Assembly (NCBI GenBank): GCA_023846275.1 | Contig: CM043868.1 | Location: forward strand, 7,707,653 to 7,771,652 | Length of the DNA stretch: 64,000 nt | DNA from: Vanilla planifolia | Taxonomy: Eukaryota > Streptophyta > Magnoliopsida > Asparagales > Orchidaceae | Reading direction: 5' to 3' | Part shown: positions 1 to 11,300 of the stretch, piece after piece | Numbering within the stretch: position 1 is the stretch's first letter | Layout: every line of letters starts with the position of its first letter | Program-made: the position numbers and the translations under genes | The notes under the pieces: generated by a model | Told to the model about the DNA's origin: nothing | Seen by the model: only the letters and a program-made list of their open reading frames with translations | Database searches by the model: none

Positions 1-220
1 GAGTAGTCTTAGCTTTGTGGAAGACCAAGTTAGCAAGCATAAACTCTTGAAGGTGTTAATGCTTGTTGTATATTGCTTGCCATATTGGTAGACAGTTGCA
101 TAGGCATGGTCTCCTTAAGAATTTCGCAATTCATTTCACAATTTAGTTTTGATCAATATTCTCTTCATCCTAGTTAGCCATCTAATCCTTGAGAGAGTTG
201 GTTATTGTTTCACCCTTTGG

Positions 221-510
221 CAAGGACTATCTCAATAGGAAGGACTACCTTGGCTTCATATAGGAGCAAGAAAGGCGTTTGACTAGTCGTCATTGAGTTT
301 CGTTGATAACCTAGGGCAATTCATATGCTCACCCTTGACTTTTTTATCTAAATGGGAATAAAAAATACCAATATCCATTGGTTGGCTTATTCTATCTAAC
401 CATTGGTGTATGGGTGGTATATCGAAACGTTCTTGAGGGTGATCCCATTTTTCTCAAAGAAGACTTTAACTTTGTCATTATGAAACTACCGTCGATTGTC
501 CGTAATGATG
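221..510 (-). pseudogene. Ty3/gypsy integrase remnant
   Basis: Minus-strand translation gives IMDNRR (usual form I.SDNG.QF), then VSIYHPYTNG, stop, IE, stop, ANQ (usual AYHPQANGQ.E..N), and TPFLLLYEAKVVLPIEIVL near 221-284. These are the second catalytic-Asp region and the C-terminal part of the integrase core. Both stops fall at places where relatives have glutamine, so a single C-to-T change in CAA or CAG explains each. Frame changes occur between the blocks. Confidence 0.8.
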
Positions 511-1369
511 GCCAAGGGAGGAAACCTGCATATAGTGTCTAACTAAAGAAACTTGTGCACTTGGAGGGCTTTCATTGTTTAGGGTGGTTTGGCCTAAATC
601 AATCTAGTGATATGGTCGACCAAGACGAAAAGTAAACATTGTTCATGGGAGGCTTTTGAGAATGAACAGAGAAAGTTTGTCTCTTACAGTGCAAATGGCT
701 AGAACACATCGCTTAGATGCAGCACAAGCGTTAGTTGGCACTAAACTAAGGGTGTGTAGCTGATAGTGGACACATTGACATGTGTACTTGGTGTTTAGGC
801 TAATGATAGCCCTAGCAGATCTCTTATTAATAAGCGTTCTTTTTGCATGGTTATCACACTTGCCTTCATAGGTTTGACAAAAACCTCTTAGTTTTATAGG
901 GTTGAAGGCATTTTAACAATGGGTTGTTGAAAGATTGGTGGTAGAGTTGGTTATCAATTAGTAAGAAGCATGTAGCCCTCTGTCATAGTTCACTTTTTTT
1001 TTTGGAGGAAGAATGAATATAAATATTATTTAAGAAACTAATTTGTTCATTGAAGATGACGCAGGTTAGATGGTCATGACCTATCGGCCAAATCAGCTAG
1101 CTCCTCGGTTGTGTTCTTAATGTATTTTGTTCTTTTAATCCATGTTCTAATTCTCTTGTGGGATGCAAGATAATCAAATCAAATCAATCAAGAGCCTCTC
1201 AAGCTAGGTTTTTGAATTACCATAGAACCTCATTACAAGTCTCAAGGTTTGCTTTGACTAGATTGATGACAAGTTCAAAGTCATTAAAGATGTGCACTGA
1301 GCACATCCCAATCCTTAAGCATGACAAAGACCATTGAGCATGGTTTCATCCTCATCTTTTTTGCTAGTG

Positions 1370-1800
1370 GCTTGGAATTAGAGGTGCAAAACATGCCTTA
1401 GAATTACTCTAGATGGATTGACCAGTTCAATGCATACCCTATAGCATTCGTTAGAAGCTCCATGGACAAAGAACTACCACAAGGTTGGCTAATGTGGTTG
1501 AGGAGCATTGGCAATGGACAACTTAATAAGGAAGTCTGGATGTGATTGGGCTTTTATCATGGTCCTCAACAAATATTCAATGTCAAGCTCACTTGGATAA
1601 ATGGCCCACTTTTGAAGTCAGCCAGACAATTTGGGTATTTAAGGTTATGCATTAGTGGTTGGTCCATCATCAGTGGTTCGATGCCATAGAGAACGTGTTT
1701 GATGTCATAGGCAGGCTTCTAGGTGGTTCCTTCAACAAAGACCATGCTGGCCACCTCATTTGATGTGTGGTGGTATAGGAGAAGAGTTTTCCCTAGCTGA
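1370..1800 (-). pseudogene. Ty3/gypsy RT thumb and RNase H remnant
   Basis: On the minus strand the stretch from about 1800 to 1640 reads like the RT-RNase H connection, with LYHHTSNEVASMVFVEG, KPAYDIKHVLYGIEPLM and DQPLMHNLKYP (usual TDQPL...L.KP). It continues from 1612 as KWAIYPSELDIEYLLRTMIK then AQSHPDFL, the Tat-type junction into RNase H, and a weak RNase H core (FFVHGASNECYRVCIEL) whose first catalytic Asp is His here. Few frame breaks occur in this part, but stops are present. Confidence 0.75.
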
Positions 1801-2280
1801 GGAGAGCTTAGCAAGGGTGCTTTGGTTAGATACCCTTTAAGTTGTTGGGAGGTCACATGACATTCCTCCATTCAAACTAACCCCTTTGGATGCAACGTGC
1901 TTTCAAGAAGGGGAGGCACTTAGTTGTTCAAGATGACACAAAACATACCAAATTAGCCACTCACTTATGAGTCTTTAGACACCTTGAAAGGTTTTAAGTT
2001 AGGGCATATCCAACATGGCCTTGATCTTCTTTGAGTTTGCCTCTATCGCCCTGGTTGAAAAAGGATAACCATGAACTACTTAAACAAAATGCTAATGGTT
2101 CACTTGATTAGGTTCATTTACATTAGATGCTTCTTAGTGTCTAGGAGGTTTTGGCCTAGTCTTAAGGTTGTTGCTTAAAGGATGGGCTCTTCACCAAGAT
2201 GTCATCAATGTTTGCTACAAGGAGCATGAAAAACTATAGTGATTATTCTTTAGTAAGTAGCACTTGCATTTTTAAACTAA

Positions 2281-2460
2281 AAAGCTCATTTTAAGATTGG
2301 CCATATGAATTTTGTGGTATCAAGTGTAAAAGTCAAGGAAACTCATCACAAGGTAGTTTGTGGTTGCATCAACTAGGGTTTAGATCTTGGGCAAAAGGAT
2401 AAGAGCCCTTTAGGTAGACCTTATTGAGGTTGGTAAAGTTAACATAAATTCGTTTCTTCT
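2281..2460 (-). pseudogene. Ty3/gypsy reverse transcriptase remnant
   Basis: Minus-strand reading gives VNFTNLNKVYLKGSYPFAQD, the standard DFTNLNKACPKDSYPLP block of RT. After one frame change it continues as TLVDATTNYLVMSFLDFYT, stop, YHKIHMANLKMSFL, which corresponds to LVDAT.G...LSF.D...GY.QI. The RT signature is unmistakable, but frameshifts and stops make it non-coding. The YVDD catalytic block expected further along, toward 2.1 kb, was not legible. Confidence 0.85.
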
Positions 2461-3096
2461 TATTGTGTTTCTAGATCAGGACAGTGTTTTCCAACTACTT
2501 GGTATACTAAATTTCCCATATTAACCTTGCTTCTAATAGATTGGTCATCTTGTACAGGAGTGTCACTTGTCTCTTAGTACAATAGTTTTAATTCTTCTGA
2601 TTAACAGGTCAAGCACTTTGCATGACATTCAATTAATGTCTGTGACATGCTTATCTATGCCAACCATCTTTTGCACAAAAATCCAAAAACATTAGAACAA
2701 TACTCAAATAAGCCAACTATTTGGGCTTATAATTTGCTATAAATTTCAAAATTACAACTCAATTGCTATCATTACATAAATAATCATTTAAAGTGAGGCC
2801 ATTGACCTCCACACTACACTCTTCTTGATTTATTAAATCGTGAATGGAGAAGCCTACTTAACAAGTGCAACCAAAGCCATGGGTAAGTTCCAACTTGCAT
2901 AAAAAGGTGTAAAAATTTAGCCTGGTGAAATAGACATGCCATTGAAGATGCGTTGTTAGGTGCTCTATTTTTCTATTGAGGCCAAACCTCAACCTATGCT
3001 CAAGAGATAGCTGTCCATACATTAATAAGGGGTGTATGGATTCTTGTGAAGAGAGTGGCTATGGGGTTCCCCATTTGGCTAACATCTAGCTGCTTC

Positions 3097-3410
3097 CTAA
3101 TCTCTAGGGATAGTTTCTACTCTGGCTCTTATTAAAAATTTGAGGAAAATGTGGGATGGTGAGATGATGAAACAGAAGTTGTTTAGAGATAGTTGTCCAA
3201 GAATGGCATCATGGGTGGATTCAGCTTGGGTCATAGTTAGGTCTATAAATGTCTTCTTGGCTCTCATCGAAGAATCCAAAAGTAGGCCTCTCAGGGGAGT
3301 TAAATGATCTTATCTTTTGCCAAGTTATTTAAAACAAGATGGTAGAATTGCTCATGTTGACCAAAATGCATTGGACTTGATTGTTCATTGTCATTGTCAT
3401 GAGGAAGAAG
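3097..3410 (-). pseudogene. Ty3/gypsy aspartic protease remnant
   Basis: From 3405 downward the minus strand reads NNQVQCILVNMSNSTILF, matching the protease block V.RVLVD.GSSADILF. The active-site Asp is Asn, and the D-S/T-G triad reads N-M-S, so it cannot be catalytic. A 61-codon open stretch (3279 to 3097) then carries AKKTFIDLTMTQAESTHDAI followed by LGQLSLN, the usual conserved tail YNAILGRPWLN of Tat-type proteases. The fragment sits directly upstream of RT, as expected. Confidence 0.8.
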
Positions 3411-4200
3411 GCATTGTTACACTAGTTTTCATTGCTCGGGATAGTGATTTGGTCTGAAGGATATTTGGGTCATATCCTCAACCTACAACATAATAGAATT
3501 TACCAAATTTAAAACCATTGCTAAAGGATTGACAAGAGGCCATATGCAACCCATTGTAGATGGTGTAGATGGCTTGGATTGGATCACCACCACATGGGTG
3601 GGAGAATTTATCGTTGGAGCTAGTCTTGTTCATAGATTTGTAGGTAGAGGAAAAGGTTGCTAACCAAGGAACCAGTAGCTATGGTGATCGTCGTCATGGT
3701 CCTTATCTAGTCATTATCAACAAGTAATGGGGGTTTGCATTGCTACAACTGAGTGTCTATCCAAATAAATCATTGTAGATCTCCTTGAGAAACTACAGAG
3801 GACTTTGGAGGTGAATGATTCTATTCTGCTCGACAGTAGTCTTCGTCACTATCTCGATCCAAGGCTATAGGGTTGGAACCATCTATAGTGAAACTTGTTG
3901 GTAAATGATAAACAAGGGCTAAATAACCAAACCTCAACAAAGACAAATTGGAGAAGCACCATTACAATAGATGCCTTGATAGTTTGGTTGATAGCCATCA
4001 AAGAGGTTATTGTCATTAGAATGACAAATAAATGATGAATGGACTTGGCTGATCATGGTGATATGAATTGATTGATTTGATCAAAAAGTGCATCTAGTTT
4101 GCTATTTGATTGGAAAGGTTCTGGAGCTCCTCCCAAGTGTTGTAATTTGCCTACCAAGTAGAGCTATTAGTATTTTGTTCTATGACTAGAGGTGGATCAT

Positions 4201-5677
4201 AATCCACACTTTGCTAAAATTAGATCTAGTGTTACTGTGATAAGTCATCTTGAGGATACGAAAGCAGAATCTCAATTAAGGTACGAAGAAATATTGACGT
4301 CCAAGTTGATCTCCAAAGCTCGTATTGGCGTGAGTACCATTTATGTTTGATAGTTCCATGCTTAGTTAGTGAACTATGCAATAATGAGGGAGAAATGTGG
4401 GGGTAACGATAGACAGTCGTTGATAATCTGAAAAACCTTCAAGAGAATGCTAACGCAGCCACAATTGATAGAAGGGGTTCCACTTCTCTTACAAATTACA
4501 ATGGGATACCTTGTTGGACTGATGTATTATCAATTAAGGTTTAAGTGAAAGGAAAATGTAAAAGTAGAGTTTTAGCAAGCCCAATGAATAATAAGTTGTA
4601 AGTGTTGGATAAAAAATAGTTTTTGACCATGTTAAAAGCTGCTTATGGATATGTTGCATAGATTTGATATGTTACTGCGATAGATGGTAGGCTAGGATAT
4701 GCTTAGAAGGTGTCATATCAATCAAAGATTCAATAAAATTAAATGAATATTTAGTGCCTCAAACCCTAAGTCGTTATAATGGCAACTATCAAATGGGTAT
4801 GCGGATCAGACAGAGCATCCGAGCGAAGACATGGATTGGGCTCATCAAGAGTTAGGTTGAAGCAATCTCATCAAAGTAACCAAGGCTTAGGTCTAGACAA
4901 AACGAACTAACTTGAATGAGAGTATAAAGGTAGAGGGAAGAAGCTTTGTTGAACAAATGGCTAGGGTGGCCAAATTATCTTGGTAGAAAACTTGGGTAAA
5001 GTAGCCAAAGAATGATGGAGCCAAGTAGACTAGCAATGTTGAAGGGAGACGAGTCAATGGCCATGCTTGAAGAAGAGAACACATGTTAGGCAACTAGAAG
5101 AAAATGAATGATAAGATTAACAAATTGTTTGCAAGATAATAGGTTTGTTGATTTTTCCCTTAGTTATATCATTTAACTTTCACTTGTGGTTGAATGGTAG
5201 TTTTGCATAACCGATCTACATATCATACCATGGCCTAAAAAATATTTTGTGAATTTTTCAATCATTAATGTAGCATGAAAGGGAGAACAACTCAATTGGG
5301 AAAAAAAAAGGGCTTTCATGTAACAACTAGTGTTTTAAAGGAGCGTCTTTATTTGCTGAAAATGCTGAGTTCCAGATGCCTGGTTGACTGGAGTTGTGTT
5401 ATTCCATGCTGCAGAAGCTTCGCTTGGATCATCGACTGTGGTTAGCATTAGTTAACTTGAGTTTTATTTGCAATAAGTTTCAGCATTTGGTTTACTTGTT
5501 GGTCACACTTAATGTGCTATGCACAAGGTTAAATAGTCATCAGTTTAATTTATGTCACTTGGTGCACCTTATGATAGTCAATTTGCCTTGCTTGAGAATG
5601 TAGACTGTTTATGGGCGTCTTGATGCCCCTATGTTTTCTATTCTGTTTTAATTCTTATGTGAAGTTCATTTCTTTAG
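4201..5677. other. Unassigned sequence before the membrane-protein gene
   Basis: No protein family could be read in this stretch on either strand. It may hold the 5' LTR and leader of the Tat-like element (lower part) and one or more 5' exons and the promoter of the plus-strand membrane-protein gene (upper part, especially 5.3-5.65 kb, which looks less AT-rich). A short open stretch near 5.39-5.60 kb does not continue in frame into the recognised exons. Confidence 0.4.
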
Positions 5678-8247
5678 CTTTGGAACTGATCAGTCTCAAG
5701 TGTCTCTTTATCTGACTGCAACTGCTGGTCTTTCAGGCCTTGTAGGAAAACCATCTGTCAAGGTAATTTCATGTTGCTTATCTCTTTCTAAACTTCTATA
5801 GATTATAATAACATTTCTCTTTCCTTTGTGCAGATTAACCCAGATGAAGGCCTAGAGGTTAAATTATTAGGCTCAGCAGCAAGTGGTGTTGCCCCAACAA
5901 CTTTATCTCCTTCAATCCTTCTAGTAAACTGGAAATGTGTGAAATGTTTAATTCAGACCAAAACAGTTCATCTTTCCAAGTATCTAACAGCTTCTTACTG
6001 AGTTTTTTTGTGTTTCTCTTCAGGTGAAAGAGTGCATGATAGCCCCTATATAATTGACTTTTCAATCCCCATTGAGGGTTATGATCCAATTGAGTTCACC
6101 TTCACAAAATTTTGTGGTTTGCTCTTTTTGCTAACTGAATTAATTTTTTCTTATTTTGGGAAGAAAAAGTGAACCTTCTCATGTGGCATGTAATTGAATC
6201 TGTATTTAGGTATATCCATCACTTTCTAGAAGGATAGAAGGCAATTCTAACTTGATTATTGTTAAATCATCTCAGATTTACAACATGGCAAAAAATTCAG
6301 AAGATATATCCAAATTTTTTTATATATATAACAGAGTGAATGTGAATGAAGTTTATTCACATGGTAGTTATACAAAAAATCTGTCTAGCTAATCTCAGCT
6401 GTGCAAGAATGGATTCGGTTCTTGACTTGCAAGATTGTCACTTGCCACACGTTTGTAGAAGTGTCAAATGGACTCAAGAAGCCTTCATTATAGGAGACCT
6501 CGAGGGATGTGTTCGTTGATGAAGCAGATATCAGATTTTTAGTTGTTTTTTGTCATGACAATTAGAGTGCACAAATGGATGTTGGTGTCATTCCACAAAC
6601 CAATTTGCCTATAAATGGTGCTTAGAGCTCTAGATAAAACAACTTTTTCTACCCTTTTTGGAAATACAATTTTTCTTCTCTATTCTCAAATTTTTTTCTA
6701 GTTCTTTCTCTTGTGAACTCCTGAGATTTATGATTTTTGTTGTGTAATCCATTACAAATTCCCTTGGATCCATAATTTAGCATTTCCTTTGGCAAAATCT
6801 ATGGGAAATAGATAGGAATGTTGAAAAGATAATACATCTTATCACAAGGAATTAGGCCATTCTTCTACTCACACTTGCATAAGAAGCCACTGGAAAATGG
6901 AAGTTTCATTGAATCCATAATTTTCAAGTTTCATTGTTTCATCGTTCTAGTTGTAAATGGAAGCATTGATGAAACCAATCTTAGCTGTATATAAGAATGC
7001 ATTCACTTCTAAGCTCGTAGGATTGTGCCGCATGGCAAGAGGAAAGATATTGTCTAGAGAACTCGTCTAGTACACTCTTCTTCATCCATCTTCTATTGAG
7101 GCATTCTCGCATCCTACATGTCTATTGAGGCACTGAATGACTGCTGTATATGAGGTTGCATTCACTTCTAGGCTTTCAGGATTGTGCCGCATGGCAAGAG
7201 GAAAGATATTATCTAGAGAACTTGTTTAGTACACTTCTCTTCATCTGTCTTTTATTTAGACATTTTCATATACATGTCTATTGAAGCACCGAATGGCTGC
7301 TGTATATAAGAATGCATTCACTTCTAGGCTCGTAGGATTGTGCTGCATGGCAAGAGGAAAGATATTGTCTAGAGAGCTTGTTTAGTACACTCCTCTTCAT
7401 CCATCTTCTATGGAGGCATTCTTGCATGCTTCATGTCTATTGAAACACCAAATGGGTTTGATCGCTTTTGTTGCATTGAGAGAGCTCGAGTGACATGTGT
7501 TTGTTGGTTTACTTTGGTACTTGGAATCCTTAAATCAATTTTTTACTTTCAATGTCCCTTTCACATCATTTGCTTGTAATTATTCCTTTCACATCATTTG
7601 AGCATTTTGTTTCACGCATTTTCTTATCAATGATCAACAATAATGACTTGCTGATTTTGTTTCAGGTTATATTCAAGGAAGGGAAGGCGAATCCTTGAGA
7701 GGATGGGCCACATTTGGAGTGATTTCTTGTGTGTATGTTGATTTCATTGCTCAATTATTTATTTGACATCTGAATATTATTTTTGTATGACAATATTATG
7801 TTGAATATATCTCTTTAAAAATTCTTTTAACGCCTGCACAATTTTTTCAGCTTAATCATTTTGTCAACCGTGTCTTGTTGTGGAGGTTTCATCTATAAGA
7901 CTCGTGTGGAACATCAGGTTTGCCTTCCATAGATTTCAACTCTCAATATAAGCATTTCAACAGGTTTTGCTTTAGTAATTCGTGTCTTTTGTTTCTTGTA
8001 GCGTGGTCTTGATGCTTTGCCTGGGATAACCATTCTATCGGCCTGTTTGGAAACTGTGAGTTGCTTCTTGATTTAGCCCACATTGTTCTTCCTAGAAAGC
8101 TCTTTCCCTTCCATTATTTTATATTATTTTTATTCCTGATGAAATTAGTTGTCTGGACCACGTGGCTACCGACTTGGGAATGCATATAATGGAACATCTA
8201 GCCATACGTCATGGGAGCGTGTATCAACTCTCAATGATGGAAGGTAA
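5678..8247 (+). CDS. Conserved plant single-pass membrane protein, 3' seven exons (5' end missing)
   Basis: Seven exons join with matching phases: 5678-5762, 5834-5936, 6024-6116, 7666-7732, 7851-7917, 8002-8055 and 8149-8247. All introns are GT...AG. They encode about 188 residues ending at TAA 8245-8247. The lumenal part runs through LYLTATAGLSGLVGKPSVK, LVNWKCERVHDSPYIIDF and IPIEGYDPIEFTFTKFCGY. One hydrophobic segment (GVISCVLIILSTVSCCGGF) follows, then basic YKTR and a polar tail (LPGITILSACLET... SHTSWERV), implying type I topology. The pattern resembles an uncharacterised plant membrane-protein family; I cannot name a function. The start Met and signal peptide are not included: the first exon begins at a splice acceptor, so at least one upstream exon is missing. 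A further exon after a possible donor at 8244 (gtaatt) is not excluded. The exons have no internal stops, so the gene looks functional. Confidence 0.75.
6980..7460 (+). repeat. Three-copy tandem repeat (~157 bp) inside intron 3
   Basis: The block starting with tgtatat.ag..tgcattcac recurs with the shared word attcacttct at 7001, 7160 and 7316, giving periods of 159 and 156 bases. Copies share gattgtgc.gcatggcaagag and the tail tgtctattgaa.cac. They differ by scattered substitutions and small indels. The array sits in the 1,549-base intron 6117-7665 of the membrane-protein gene and has no coding potential. Confidence 0.85.
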
Positions 8248-9975
8248 TTGCAAGTATAAATGAGCTTTTGCTCGTCTAATGGAACGTCTTTGATCTAAGT
8301 AACGTGAGATGATAACTTTGTTGGCTTTTTGCATGTCATGTTAAGAACCAGTTCTTGCTTAGTTTATTTTTTAAAAAGATCATGGAGCTTGCGGCAGCCA
8401 ACGTTGGATTAAACTAATAGGAACAAGTCGTATGCCTTGAATTCTGACAACTGAAAGTTTTATCATGAGATTCTTTAATTAGAGTCTGGGTCTGGCCACA
8501 TGTTTGAAACTCGTTGAGACAAAACAAAGATATGGATAAAAATAAGTTTTGAATCTAGCCAATTGTTAGGTAAATATAAATTTTCAAATTAAAAAAGATG
8601 ATAAAATTTAAAACTAAATTAAAATGATTTAGTGAATAAGTTTAAAGAAAAATCAATTGAGGGATTTTTTTTAAATGTATTTAAATATAAAATATAAATT
8701 CAAGCAAGTATAAGTTTAGAATTAATAATTTTTTTTAAAAAATTATTATTGATATTTCGTTCATGTTCTTTGATGCTGGTATAATTTTGGTTATTTAAAT
8801 TTTTTTAATTTTGTTATTTTTAACTTACTGTTAATTAATGTTGCTTTGTGCTTTAAATGAATTATAAATTAGAAGAATCATTTGCTTTTTTACGGAAATC
8901 AATATCTGTGCTCAATTTGTAAGGCAAAAGACTTTGTAAAGATGTTTCTTGTTATCAAAATTTGAAGATGTTTTGTTTTCATTTTCAACTTTGTAAAGGT
9001 TGCTTTTTGTTGGTAGCAACAACGTCAATGTTTTAATTTTTATTTTGGTTTAGATTAAATATTTTAATAGTTTAAGAATAAAACAAAATAAAATTCTATT
9101 TTAAAGTTAAAATTATAAATTATTTATTATTATTTATGAAAATATTATGTCATGAACTTTATTAAAGACATAAAATTAAGTAATTTAAAATAAAATATTT
9201 TAAGCAGGTAAGTTCAATTTTTTTATATTTACTTTTTGTCTTGTGATAAATAAATATGCATGTGCTAAATTAAACTCGACAACACATTTTAATATTTGCT
9301 AAAACATAATTTAAAAAAATAAAATAAAAAGAAAATTACTAGGGCTTGGAACCAACAACTTCAAATACTGTCTCAGGGAGTTATTAATACATGAAAAATT
9401 AAAGCATTGAGAAAATTAAATTTGTAACATTTTGAAAAAAAATGTGCAATGAAATCTAATCAATCTATGTAAAATATTGCTTTTCGTTTAAGAAAAGTCT
9501 TTTTTTTTTTGCGTCTTCATTTTTTAAGAGTATGATATCTTTTTCTACATCTAAGAAGGTGCAAAGTGAATTTTGAAGCTCAAACTAATGTTTTGATAAT
9601 TTGATTGGTTTTCAAAAGAAACTTTTTTTGAAAATATTGAAGTAATAAAAATTGGTCTCTAAACCACTCCGTGTGAAAAACTTGTATTGTGAATCTATTC
9701 CAATTTTAATTGAAAAAAGAATAAAAATCTACTATTCAATGATCAAATGATTCATTCAAGAGTTTGATATATCTTTTAAATATGAATCGAATGAGAATAA
9801 AAAGAGAACCTCATTTTATTTGTCAATACCAATAGCAATGAAATTTATAATAAGAGAAAAATTAAGGATTGGGGAATATTCAACTATTGTACTACATAAC
9901 AATTTCAAAAGCACTGGTTTTTCATAAATGCTTTCCTTCGGTCCAAGGTCGATGGACCTAAAATTGTTTGGACTA
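8248..9975. other. AT-rich intergenic sequence, nothing recognised
   Basis: Very AT-rich sequence with long runs of A and T, presumably the 3' flank of the membrane-protein gene. I read no protein motifs, LTR pair or RNA gene in it. The 3' untranslated end of the gene must fall at its start, but no polyadenylation signal stands out from the AT-rich background. Confidence 0.5.
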
Positions 9976-10395
9976 CTTTAGGCTAAAAGAGCTCTCACGT
10001 CCTAGGATTTTGTTTCCTCAGTCTATCTCACTAAGATTTCAAGTAGCTGTCCCTCTTTCATAAGGGTCTCAATAAGAATACAAAGAGTGCAATTGTCTTC
10101 TCATCACGATTGAGACATTGGTAGTACTTGCAATAGAGAATGGGGTTAGGATCAACTTCTCCCACTTGAATCCTTAGGGTTTGATACTGGCAGTCTTACT
10201 TGAGGGTGGCTAAGATGACTTCGTAAGTAATTTTGGCAATATAATTTTCCCACAAAGGCTTGAGAAATTGTTTGTAAAATCAATAATAATTTTGAAGCCA
10301 TTAAGGTTATTACTTCTATTGCTAAGTAAGACTAATAAGGCAAACACTTTTTCCTCAAGGTGCTTAATCACTGTAGCTGTCATTTGTGTTTGCAA
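9976..10395 (-). pseudogene. Tat-like Ty3/gypsy gag fragment
   Basis: Minus-strand reading near 10138-10020 gives YCKYYQCLNRDEKTIALFVF then LLRPLMKEG after a frame change. This resembles the YC.FH...GH.TE.C..L...IE.LI..G segment that ends Tat/Athila gag proteins. The histidine and second cysteine of the knuckle are lost. The flanking open stretch 10395-10210 has no motif. It is a scrap of a second Tat-family copy, abutting the chromovirus LTR that begins near 10602. Confidence 0.45.
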
Positions 10396-10601
10396 ACTTC
10401 TTCTTATAGTCTTTCTTCAAATTCAATATATTATGTGAGGCTTAGTTACATTTTTGTTTGATTTTCTGAGCCCTCTAAGGAGGACATGGTAAGTTTACCC
10501 AAATACATGTCGTCGACCAAAAACCATGCATAGAACATCATAGATAGTTAGCTTGACCAAATAACCTTATATGTCTAATAGTTTGAGGTACAAGAGGCCA
10601 A

Positions 10602-11300
10602 GTAACATCCTAGACTCATGTATAATTATATTTGGTTAGAATATTATAGATTTATACTTGAAATCTTATACGAGGGAAACAATGTTGTTTGTCTTTAATA
10701 AGATATTTTGGAACAATAGTTATTTTAAATACCAAAGGAAGCCAAAAAATTATAAATAAAATATAAACATGTAAGGCATGATAAGCAGCTTGCATAGAAA
10801 ATGGTCTAATGAGATTCAAAGGTTTTTTTTTAGCATGACTAATATAAGGAATATTGATTTTATATATACATTGGTAAATAATAGAGAAATAAAATCTTGT
10901 TGTATAAATCTTTTATATTTCTTTAAATAGTTATGGAGAGTGAAAATATCTTATAGATGGTTCTTAAATGTCTTGAGATTAGCCACGATTTTAAAGAGAG
11001 AAAAAGAAATGAGAAGATTAAGAACTTGAGAAAAAAATCAATTGGTGAGGAGATCATAGAAGAAAATTTTGAAAATAGTTAAAGATATATTAGGTTTTCT
11101 TTTAAATTTAGGAATTTAGTGGAATCATAAAGCTATTATGCATACTATGAATTTATGTAAAACAAAATTCATAATATGATGCTTTTAGAGTAGTTAATTA
11201 ATTAGAGGTATAAAGTTGAAGTGGCAATAGGCAGCTCATGGTAGGTGACTTATGGTATGTGACATATTAATAAAAGTATTTAAAATATTTAAAGTCTCAA
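10602..11300 (+). repeat. 5' LTR (recognisable part) of the chromovirus
   Basis: It aligns with the 3' LTR at 22628 onward: shared words include tataattata.ttt..ttagag/aatat, acttgaaatctt, gcaacttgcatagaaa, taaggaatatt, and later atttaggaa/gatctagtg.gatcataaagagctactatgcat. The alignment fades after about 11.2-11.3 kb. Position 10602 corresponds to the TGTAACAT start, with the first T changed. Confidence 0.7.

Larger units (their letters stand above)
150..4200 (-). mobile_element. Degenerate Ty3/gypsy retrotransposon, Tat/Athila-like
   Basis: Reading the minus strand gives, in the correct order from high to low coordinate, an aspartic protease, reverse transcriptase, RNase H and integrase, which is the Ty3/gypsy order. 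Wording inside the domains matches the Tat/Athila branch: the KWA..L.E.DI.Y..RT.IKAQ stretch between RT and RNase H, and a TPF.L.Y.A..VLPIEI motif after integrase. Every domain contains stops or frame changes, so the copy is dead. The gag region upstream (3.4-4.2 kb) is assigned only by position; I could not read gag motifs there. No LTR pair was recognised, so both outer limits are approximate. The element lies just upstream of the membrane-protein gene, on the opposite strand. Confidence 0.8.

Noticed and set aside
5394..5603. Plus-strand 69-codon open stretch just before the membrane-protein exons
   Set aside because: It has no family resemblance and no donor that joins it in phase to the exon at 5678, so it cannot be claimed as exon 1.
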